A DNA stretch of 13,337 nt from positions 1 to 13,337 of the forward strand of contig CAJWHX010000047.1 in assembly GCA_913040875.1 (NCBI GenBank). Reading direction: 5' to 3'. This DNA comes from an uncultured Pseudomonadota bacterium. Its GTDB lineage: Bacteria; Myxococcota; UBA796. The position numbers and the translations under genes are program-made. Below the pieces are notes generated by a model. The model was not told the origin of the DNA. It was given only the letters and a program-made list of their open reading frames with translations, and ran no database searches. Below, in pieces: positions 7,356 to 13,337 of the stretch. Position 1 is the stretch's first letter; each line of letters begins with the position of its first letter.

Positions 7356-10151
7356 ATGCGATTGATGACGTTATCGACCCCATTGGCACTCATTTTGGCT
7401 TGCGGGGAAAAGGACCCCTCTGAGAATACAACAGATACCGGCACGATTGAAGAAGAAATCACCTACGAGTCAGGTTGCTTCGTTGTTGACGGTGGTGATG
7501 GATATAAGTATTTGAACGACGCGATCGCAGTGGCGGATGAAGGGTCTCAAATCAGCCCTGTCGGCTGTACAGGTTTTGAACATGAAGAGAAGATCATCAT
7601 CGACAAATCCATTCGGCTTGTGGGGATTGGGCAAGATCGATTTACGTTGGTTGCACCGGTAAATGAAACCGGAATCACGATCACAGCCGACAATGTTGAA
7701 ATCTCTGACTTTGCCATTTCATCGACTCGTTCTGGTGTTTCTATCGAGGGAGGGAACAACGTACACCTTCACGACCTAACGATCTCGGAAATGGGAAATT
7801 ATGCCATTAAGACGATCGATGCTGACGTACAACTCGACAACCTAACGCTTTGGAACAACGGAGATGGCGCCGTTAACATCGATGGTGGCTCTGTTGTTGC
7901 AACAAGTCTTGACGTACGAGGAAACGAAGGTGTTGGTCTCCTAGTCGTCGGTGGAGCAATGTTGACCCTCTCGGACTCACAAGTCGTTGAAACCCAACCA
8001 ACCGACCCCGCTGCCATCGCTGACGGCTTCGGTGTATATATGGATGGTGGCTCTACACTAATGAGTACCAACAACGTTTACGACAACAATATACTGATCG
8101 GTGTTCAATCGGTGAATGGCACTATAGAAATGAATGGTGACACAGTCTCCAATTCTTTGTCAACTGGAGTTTGGGCTGAAGGACAAGGGTCTTTGTCAAT
8201 GACCAATGTAACTCTGGACGGTAACCTTACCTACGGCCTTATCAATATGAGCACTGGGGGCCTCACCATTCAAGATGTCGTCGTCACGGTAGATCCACTG
8301 ATGAGTCCCAGTTACGATGCGGAAAGCTGGGAAGAAAATGGATTTGGATCAATGGGTGTGTACTCAAATTCTCCAGTAGTTGACATCACCAATTTAGAAA
8401 TCACTGGATACAACAACTGCGGAGCGAATCTACAATCCGATGCCAGTAGCGCATTCACAGTTGAAGGTCTAAACATTCATGATGTCGGTCGCAAAGGGAT
8501 TATCGTAGCTGGACACACCGGTACAATGAACAATGTGGTTCTCAAAGACATCTTTGATTTGGATGGATTGTCCAGCAAAGAACCAGATGAAGAAGGCAAT
8601 GTCGCAGACTACACAACCTTCTGTCAGACTGTGGATCGCAATGCTGGTGCGGCCATCATCAATGCCGACTTGACCGTCAGCAATGTATTGACACAGGACG
8701 TTCAGGGGTATGGATGGAGCGTCATTCAAGCAAACATGGTGTTGGATACAGCCTTTGCTCAGCGCAATACCTGTACGTCATTCCTAGCGTTCCAAGGCGG
8801 GATTCAAGGAACCAACGTAGAAGTTGCGGGCAACAACTATGAATACGACGGTCTGGGGTCTGGAGTCGTCGGCTACTCTGCCACGCTCTTCTCTATGGAG
8901 AACTCAACGTTTTCAGGAACCACAGATCAGTTTCTCGACATCAGTGCCTACTTATACGACTCTACAGGCTCTTTCACCAACAATACGTTTACAGGTGGTG
9001 GTATCGGAGTCTACGCCAATGCATCGGCTGTGGAGTCCTCAGGCAACACCTACTCTGAACAAAGTGCTTATTCAGTTTATCTAAGTTCGTCCTTACCCAG
9101 TGGAAGTGAAAACACGTTCGAAAACGACCAGTTTATTGGAACGGCCTCTGTTGAGTTCAACTCGACACCCACTTCAATTTACTGTTTGGATGGAGGTACA
9201 ATCGGTATCGACGGTGCTTCATTTACAGATGTCCAATCGATCTATTCCGTATACATGTCCAGCTGCAACTCTGAAATCGAGAACGCGACTTTTGACCAGA
9301 TCGACGGCTATTCAATCTACGCAACGGGTGGAGACCACGACCTTTCAGATATCACCATGACATCCGTCAATGAAGTCTATTCCTTTTATGATGCCCTGAG
9401 GTTCTCAGCCAGTGGAGCGATGAACGTTAGTATCACGGATACAACCATCAGCGATGGTTTGGGGGGTGGAATCTATACCTACAGTTTCGATCCAACGACA
9501 GACCCTCTCAGTCTGAACCTTTCTGGTATAGAGATGACCAACATGGCTAATGATGCCCTCGAGACCAATGGAACAACCATCTACTTGGAAGACTATACCA
9601 TCGATGGCACCAGATATGGTATCAACAGTACAGATTCTACGCTCAACATGAGCGATGTTGACATTTCCAACAGTTCGGTTGCCGGTATTCGTACGACAAA
9701 CACAAATACAACAGGAGACAGCATCACAATTACGAATGCTGGAACAGATGGCGTAGACGTTTCCAGTGGAACACTCCAGCTCAGTAATGCACAGGTCGAT
9801 GGATCAACGGAATCAGGACTCTATGCAGCAAATGGTGCGGATGTATCCGTTGACAGTTCTGTTTTCCAAAATGGCATTTACGGTTTGGAATTGGAAGGTA
9901 CAGAGACCGCTAGCGTCACATTTGCCATCACAAACAGCAGCTTCGATTTAAACAGTGACTCCGGAGTGTCTCTCACCTATGCAGATGGTACTTTTGACTC
10001 CTCCGTTGCAAGCAACAATCAAGACTTGGGTATGGAATGCTCAAATACCACATTTACATCCTGTTCAGGCAACGTTCTCACCAGTAATCTAACTGGGGAG
10101 CAAAGTGGCTGCGATGAAACGTGTGGTATCGAAGCCAATCCATCGAACTGA
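7356..10151 (+). CDS. Right-handed parallel beta-helix surface lipoprotein
   Basis: This 931-residue protein begins MRLMTLSTPLALILAC, a short lipoprotein signal with lipobox ILAC, lipidated C16 and Gly at +2, followed by an acidic linker with DTG. Residues about 40-100 form a cap (YKYLNDAIAVADEGSQISPV...IRLVGIGQDR), the start typical of DUF1565/NosD-type pectate-lyase-fold proteins. From about 100 to 905 the chain is made of roughly 20-25-residue turns rich in Gly, Asn, Ser, Thr and Val (for example NVEISDFAISSTRSGVSIEG and NVHLHDLTISEMGNYAIKT), the pattern of PbH1 beta-helix repeats. Four Cys close the C-terminus (895, 903, 919, 923), perhaps as disulfide-bonded cap. No enzymatic motif is recognisable. 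A surface adhesin or glycan-binding role is inferred only. AAGGA precedes the chosen ATG by 6 bases. It is divergent from the EEP-fold gene. Confidence 0.9.
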   Translation: MRLMTLSTPLALILACGEKDPSENTTDTGTIEEEITYESGCFVVDGGDGYKYLNDAIAVADEGSQISPVGCTGFEHEEKIIIDKSIRLVGIGQDRFTLVAPVNETGITITADNVEISDFAISSTRSGVSIEGGNNVHLHDLTISEMGNYAIKTIDADVQLDNLTLWNNGDGAVNIDGGSVVATSLDVRGNEGVGLLVVGGAMLTLSDSQVVETQPTDPAAIADGFGVYMDGGSTLMSTNNVYDNNILIGVQSVNGTIEMNGDTVSNSLSTGVWAEGQGSLSMTNVTLDGNLTYGLINMSTGGLTIQDVVVTVDPLMSPSYDAESWEENGFGSMGVYSNSPVVDITNLEITGYNNCGANLQSDASSAFTVEGLNIHDVGRKGIIVAGHTGTMNNVVLKDIFDLDGLSSKEPDEEGNVADYTTFCQTVDRNAGAAIINADLTVSNVLTQDVQGYGWSVIQANMVLDTAFAQRNTCTSFLAFQGGIQGTNVEVAGNNYEYDGLGSGVVGYSATLFSMENSTFSGTTDQFLDISAYLYDSTGSFTNNTFTGGGIGVYANASAVESSGNTYSEQSAYSVYLSSSLPSGSENTFENDQFIGTASVEFNSTPTSIYCLDGGTIGIDGASFTDVQSIYSVYMSSCNSEIENATFDQIDGYSIYATGGDHDLSDITMTSVNEVYSFYDALRFSASGAMNVSITDTTISDGLGGGIYTYSFDPTTDPLSLNLSGIEMTNMANDALETNGTTIYLEDYTIDGTRYGINSTDSTLNMSDVDISNSSVAGIRTTNTNTTGDSITITNAGTDGVDVSSGTLQLSNAQVDGSTESGLYAANGADVSVDSSVFQNGIYGLELEGTETASVTFAITNSSFDLNSDSGVSLTYADGTFDSSVASNNQDLGMECSNTTFTSCSGNVLTSNLTGEQSGCDETCGIEANPSN

Positions 10152-10162
10152 CCTCACAGAGA

Positions 10163-10190
10163 AACCGGAGATCTATAGTTATCTTTGGTT
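10163..10190 (+). terminator. Candidate terminator stem-loop after the beta-helix lipoprotein gene
   Basis: AACCGGAGAT (10163-10172) pairs with ATCTTTGGTT (10181-10190) over 10 bp, with two G-U pairs and an 8-base loop, 11 bases after the stop. The following bases (CCTTGTCTTC) are pyrimidine-rich but lack a clean T-run, so termination is likely but unproven. Read on the minus strand the two G-U pairs become A-C mismatches, so it favours the + gene. The rest of the gap (10191-10261) shows nothing else convincing. Confidence 0.4.
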
Positions 10191-10261
10191 CCTTGTCTTC
10201 TGCATACAATACAGACTGTGACTACATAACTCCCTACACGACATCTATGAAGTCTTTGTGG

Positions 10262-11317
10262 TTAACGCTTGATACCCATTGCAGCAAACGTCTCGTTGTT
10301 TCGGACTATTCGTCGCACATGACAATCCAAATACCCCTGGTCAATAAACCATGCCTGTAGTTCTTCACCCTTGAACCATCGTGTAACAGGGAATCGAAGT
10401 CTATCGTATATATCGGCAACCACGATATCAAATGGCCATTGATGATGATCATGGAGCGGTAGATGGCTGACGATCGGTTCCCCCAACGGCACCCGGTGGA
10501 ATGCTCTATATGGAGTGTGAGAACCCAAACGAACCAATCGAGCCAACACACGACAAAACTTCAATAGTTCATCATGCTCCATATTTGTGGTCATGCCACG
10601 AAGTGCATTGTTGGCAAGAAGCGTCACGCCCTGTCTACGTCCATAGACCCATACATTGAACGAGCCACCTGAAGCCAACACTCTGTGCGCTTCATCCATG
10701 ATGTCATACGGATTTTCAGTATGATGGAGTACTCCAAAAGAATATACTCGATCAATCACCGCTTCTTTAATAGGCAAGTTCGCAGCATCCGCTTGGATGA
10801 CGTGGACATGTTGAAACTTCTGCGTATTCGACTTTGTCATTCGGACAGCATCTTCACTGTGATCAACTGCGAATACCTCAGCACCGTACTGCGCTGCAAA
10901 ATAGGTGTGGCGACCGTATCCACAACCGATATCCAATACGGTTCGCCCCAGGAAATCCGACCGCTTCAGTGGGGCTTGCAGTTCATCAAAATTATTGGAC
11001 CAGGCTGAAATATCTTTTAGATCGTCCATTTTTGTCAATCGGTGACCTGAAGCTTCAACCTTCTCTGAGTCTTTGTGGGTCAGTCGGGGAATCCCCTCTC
11101 TGATCTCATATGTGTCAGAACAATCGGTACAATGTAGAATCCCTTCATCAATTTCAATCTCTTCTCTATTGTGCATGGACACACCTTCTGGAGTCTGAAG
11201 CGTTGCCACAAAGCTACTGGCCCACACTTTTACAGTGTGTTCTCGATGGCTTTCCACTGTGAAGCCACCCTTGCGACAAGCTGGACAAACCAGATATTTC
11301 AAGATTCTATATTTCAT
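10262..11317 (-). CDS. Class I SAM-dependent methyltransferase with N-terminal Trm112-like zinc ribbon
   Basis: A 351-residue protein in two parts. The N-terminal part (1-80) carries C11-x2-C14 and C63-x2-C66 and ends YEIREGIPRL, matching the Trm112-like zinc ribbon found fused to bacterial methyltransferases, with an unusually long stretch between the Cys pairs. The second part is a Rossmann methyltransferase: motif I VLDIGCGYGR (127-136), acidic ribose-binding D152 (FAVDHSEDAV), QADAANLP (175-182) and the post-I strand DRVYSFGVLHHTENP (189-203), which is Methyltransf_11-like. A C-terminal region of about 130 residues (HDHHQWPFD, about 289-297; RWFKGEELQAWFIDQGY, 313-329) is shared with UbiE/SmtA-like small-molecule or lipid methyltransferases. 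The substrate is unknown. I chose the ATG at 11317 over the open frame from 11452 because GGAGGA lies 3 bases upstream and the zinc ribbon starts there. Confidence 0.9.
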   Translation of the reverse strand: MKYRILKYLVCPACRKGGFTVESHREHTVKVWASSFVATLQTPEGVSMHNREEIEIDEGILHCTDCSDTYEIREGIPRLTHKDSEKVEASGHRLTKMDDLKDISAWSNNFDELQAPLKRSDFLGRTVLDIGCGYGRHTYFAAQYGAEVFAVDHSEDAVRMTKSNTQKFQHVHVIQADAANLPIKEAVIDRVYSFGVLHHTENPYDIMDEAHRVLASGGSFNVWVYGRRQGVTLLANNALRGMTTNMEHDELLKFCRVLARLVRLGSHTPYRAFHRVPLGEPIVSHLPLHDHHQWPFDIVVADIYDRLRFPVTRWFKGEELQAWFIDQGYLDCHVRRIVRNNETFAAMGIKR

Positions 11318-11321
11318 AAAT

Positions 11322-11326
11322 CCTCC
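11322..11326 (-). promoter_or_regulatory. Ribosome binding site that fixes the methyltransferase start
   Basis: GGAGG on the minus strand, 4 bases before the ATG at 11317 (3 if the following A is counted in the site). It argues against the 45 upstream codons, whose translation is unlike any domain. Confidence 0.85.
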
Positions 11327-11410
11327 AGACGTCTGTACATAACACAAAGAATAGCGACTGTCGGTTCGTTGGTCATCTGGATTTCGGTTATTTATTGCCC
11401 AACTTGGTGA

Positions 11411-11447
11411 ATTGTGCCATTGAGAATAATTGTTACACAATGAGAAT
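11411..11447. promoter_or_regulatory. Phased repeats in the methyltransferase/HAD divergent spacer, possible operator
   Basis: CATTGAGAAT (11418-11427) and CAATGAGAAT (11438-11447) match at 9 of 10 bases with an exact 20-bp offset, two helical turns. An inverted pair, ATTGTG (11411-11416) and CACAAT (11436-11441), overlaps them. The site lies roughly midway in the 239-bp spacer. It may be a binding site for a dimeric regulator acting on one or both genes; no regulator is encoded nearby. Confidence 0.25.
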
Positions 11448-11513
11448 TGCAATGACCACTATACTAAGAGAAATAAGATGAATGCTCCCTTCATAGAACG
11501 AGTTATCTCTACA

Positions 11514-11544
11514 TTGTCCATTCATATTTGAACCCATTTATCAT
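11514..11544 (+). promoter_or_regulatory. Weak promoter candidate close to the HAD gene start
   Basis: TTGTCC (11514-11519) and TATCAT (11539-11544) are separated by 19 bases, which is long. If real, transcription would begin about 5 bases before the ATG at 11557, giving an almost leaderless mRNA. That would fit the absence of a Shine-Dalgarno sequence. A separate TATACT at 11460-11465 is another possible -10. Confidence 0.2.
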
Positions 11545-11556
11545 ACGAGTCTGGCT

Positions 11557-12342
11557 ATGAAACCAATCAACGAGTTGAGTACCCCCCCAAAACTTAAGGG
11601 GATCCTATGCGACATTGACGATACACTTACCCTTCACGGACGATTGGTTCCAGAAGCCTTTATGGCCTTGCAACGCTTGCAAGATGCTGGTCTGCGTGTC
11701 GTACCCATTACAGGACGTCCTGGCGGCTGGGTTGACCAAATTGCTAGAATGTGGCCTGTCGATGGGGTTGTTGGAGAAAATGGTGGACTATGGTATTGGC
11801 TAGACAGCAACACGGGAAAACTAGAGCGACGGTTTGTACAAGATTCAACAACGCGAATCCTCAATAGAGAAAGATTGACTACACTTGCCGAGAAGATTCT
11901 ACGTGAGGTCCCGGGATGTGCTCTGGCCAGTGATCAACCGTATCGAGATTTGGATTTGGCAATCGACTTCTGTGAGGATGTCCCTGCCCTACCTCCAGAG
12001 GCCATCGATAAAATCGTATCGTTATTCGAAGATGAGGGCGCCATTTGTAAGGTATCATCGATCCATGTAAATGGATGGTTTGGACAGTTCGACAAGTTGC
12101 ACGGTTTCAAAGAGTTCCACAAAGATCGCTTTGGCGAAGTTGCAGATTTCTCAGAGTGGGCATTCTTTGGGGATTCTGCAAATGACGAGCCTATGTTCCA
12201 AGCATTTGAATGGTCTTTCGGTGTTGCAAATGTCCGAGACTTTCTACCCAGACTTCAACATCCACCCAAATGGATTACGCCCTCTGAAGGTGGTCACGGA
12301 TTTGTAGAGGGTATTGAACTGTTACTATCGGCTTTAGACTAA
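11557..12342 (+). CDS. HAD-superfamily phosphatase (Cof/HAD-IIB type)
   Basis: A 261-residue Mg2+-dependent phosphohydrolase with all four HAD motifs: D19 and D21 (ILCDIDDTLTL; nucleophile and acid), T52 (VVPITGRP), K180 (QFDKLHGFKEF) and D206/D210 (FFGDSANDEPMF). Residues about 80-175 between motifs II and III form a C2-type cap, as in Cof, phosphoglycolate, sucrose-phosphate and mannosyl-3-phosphoglycerate phosphatases; GVVGENGGLWY (70-80) is typical of this branch. The likely job is dephosphorylating a sugar phosphate or related cytosolic metabolite, with substrate set by the cap. No ribosome site is clear before the ATG. Divergent from the methyltransferase gene; its stop codon is one base from the stop of the convergent porin gene. 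Confidence 0.9.
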   Translation: MKPINELSTPPKLKGILCDIDDTLTLHGRLVPEAFMALQRLQDAGLRVVPITGRPGGWVDQIARMWPVDGVVGENGGLWYWLDSNTGKLERRFVQDSTTRILNRERLTTLAEKILREVPGCALASDQPYRDLDLAIDFCEDVPALPPEAIDKIVSLFEDEGAICKVSSIHVNGWFGQFDKLHGFKEFHKDRFGEVADFSEWAFFGDSANDEPMFQAFEWSFGVANVRDFLPRLQHPPKWITPSEGGHGFVEGIELLLSALD

Positions 12343-12343
12343 G

Positions 12344-13336
12344 TCATTGCTCAGCGATAATACCCACACCTGCCGTAATTGGAAACACTCCGTTTGAGAT
12401 TGGTGTATACGCAAAGTATTGAACATTTGGAAGCAAGGTCAACCAATCGTTCACCACATAATGATATTCCACTTCGAGCATCGTTTCAAAGTTGTATGGA
12501 TCGATGAAAGAGTACTGGCTATACGACAAACCGGTCACGACCAAATCCTGTGGTCGATCAAACCAGTGGGCTTCAGATATCCACCCTCCTGCAACCCAAA
12601 GGGGAACAGGGTTCACCGCCGGATGTAAACTATGGTTCACACTGATCCAAGCAACCGAATGCCTAGAGACTGACATGGTCAAATTCCCATACACACCATG
12701 GTTTCGTTCACGATCCATAGACGCTTCGTCTCGACTGAGAAACGTACCCAACTGCCAACCAGTTTGAGGTAGATTGTTGGTCGGCTCCTCATCAAAACTT
12801 GCATTCATCTGAAAGAATCCAACCACCCCATTGTCGCGAGTGAGATCCCAACGCCACCCCCTGATATTTTCATCTGTACGAAATCGAGACAGCTGATACA
12901 CACCGGTTTTCACCTCTACGGTATCAGACAGAGGTGCACCAACAACCGCACCGAGTGAACTAAATGGTGAAATGGGAAATTGTTCCATGGAGATATTGTA
13001 CTGATTGTTGAACGCCGAATGGACATACAAACCAGCGGCATCCGGTGCAACAAAATCCATATCAGCGGAGATTGATCCCATTCTCACATAGAGCCAACCA
13101 TCTCCTGGGTCACGCTTAATCGCCAATTCTCCCATGTAGACTCCTGCAGGATTGAATATCTCCTGCGGAGATTGAACAACACCCATCAACGCACCCAAGT
13201 CACCCGTATCTGAAAACTGATGAAAGTGTCCATAGACCGACCAATGATCTTGTTCTTGCCACTCTGAAGGGTCTTTACCCAGTCCAGTTCCCAATCGAAC
13301 ATTGGCTTCGAGTCCATGAACATAATTGGCATACGG
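12344..13336 (-). CDS. OprB-like carbohydrate-selective outer-membrane porin (5' end missing)
   Basis: The frame is open to the right edge, so the signal peptide and first strands are outside the window; the TTG at 13294 is internal. The visible 331 or so residues alternate polar and aromatic residues in amphipathic beta strands (DHWSVYGHFHQF, GWLYVRMGSISADMDF, SVAWISVNHSLHPAVN). The C-terminal block with PYNFETMLEVEYHYVV, NDWLTLLPNVQYF and a final Gly-rich strand follows the OprB/carbohydrate-porin pattern, in which the last strands carry a conserved W-L-x-L-x-P-x-x-Q-Y. It probably mediates passive uptake of sugars or small solutes across the outer membrane. The chain ends GIIAEQ rather than with the usual C-terminal Phe/Trp assembly signal. 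It meets the HAD gene tail to tail with one base between stops. Family assignment is good; substrate is unknown. Confidence 0.72.
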   Translation of the reverse strand, partial: PYANYVHGLEANVRLGTGLGKDPSEWQEQDHWSVYGHFHQFSDTGDLGALMGVVQSPQEIFNPAGVYMGELAIKRDPGDGWLYVRMGSISADMDFVAPDAAGLYVHSAFNNQYNISMEQFPISPFSSLGAVVGAPLSDTVEVKTGVYQLSRFRTDENIRGWRWDLTRDNGVVGFFQMNASFDEEPTNNLPQTGWQLGTFLSRDEASMDRERNHGVYGNLTMSVSRHSVAWISVNHSLHPAVNPVPLWVAGGWISEAHWFDRPQDLVVTGLSYSQYSFIDPYNFETMLEVEYHYVVNDWLTLLPNVQYFAYTPISNGVFPITAGVGIIAEQ

Positions 13337-13337
13337 A

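Noticed and set aside
10685..11103. Plus-strand frames of 107 and 89 codons opposite the methyltransferase
   Set aside because: The methyltransferase motifs on the minus strand fully account for the region; the plus-strand translations show no recognisable domain.
11478..11531. 17-codon open frame in the methyltransferase/HAD spacer, possible leader peptide
   Set aside because: Very short, with no good ribosome site (only a loose AAGAGA upstream), no attenuator hairpin and no codon bias signal. Chance is the simpler explanation.

Overview
The window looks like ordinary chromosomal DNA of a free-living Gram-negative bacterium, most likely a Myxococcota/deltaproteobacterial-type lineage, possibly marine. 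Three things point that way: two large surface lipoproteins with very short signal peptides and Asp/Thr/Glu-rich linkers, one of them carrying MopE-type (DGDGY...GDCDD) metal-binding repeats; an OprB-like outer-membrane porin; and a large VWA/glutamine-amidotransferase-like membrane protein. This placement is inferred from protein style only. No rRNA, tRNA, CRISPR array, transposase, integrase or phage gene was seen.

Layout, left to right: (1) 3' part of a VWA-domain membrane protein (+, cut by the left edge); (2) aldo/keto reductase of the Kv-beta-like group (-); (3) lipoprotein with MopE-like repeats, a DSYGDGWNG-type insert and a propeller-like C-terminal half (+); (4) endonuclease/exonuclease/phosphatase-fold enzyme with an EF-hand-like helical insert (-); (5) right-handed beta-helix lipoprotein (+); (6) SAM-dependent methyltransferase with an N-terminal Trm112-like zinc ribbon (-); (7) HAD-superfamily phosphatase (+); (8) OprB-like porin (-, cut by the right edge). 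The eight genes alternate strand perfectly, so there are no co-directional neighbours and no operon. Each gene is its own transcription unit, either divergent from a shared spacer or convergent onto a short gap.

The spacers are short. Convergent gaps: 2387-2403 (nothing convincing), 5985-6051 (two stem-loops), 10152-10261 (one long stem-loop), 12343 (one base only). Divergent spacers: 3479-3647 (extended -10 promoter for the lipoprotein), 7270-7355 (overlapping promoter candidates), 11318-11556 (239 bp, with a 20-bp-phased direct repeat). No gene-free stretch exceeds 300 bases.

Functionally the genes do not form a recognisable pathway or defence system. The common thread is the cell envelope: two exported lipoproteins, a porin and a membrane-anchored VWA protein, interleaved with four stand-alone cytosolic-type enzymes. 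The most unusual items are the domain inserted inside a metal-binding repeat of gene 3, the EF-hand-like insert in the nuclease-fold protein of gene 4, and the strict strand alternation. I did not find convincing evidence of a new multi-gene system.
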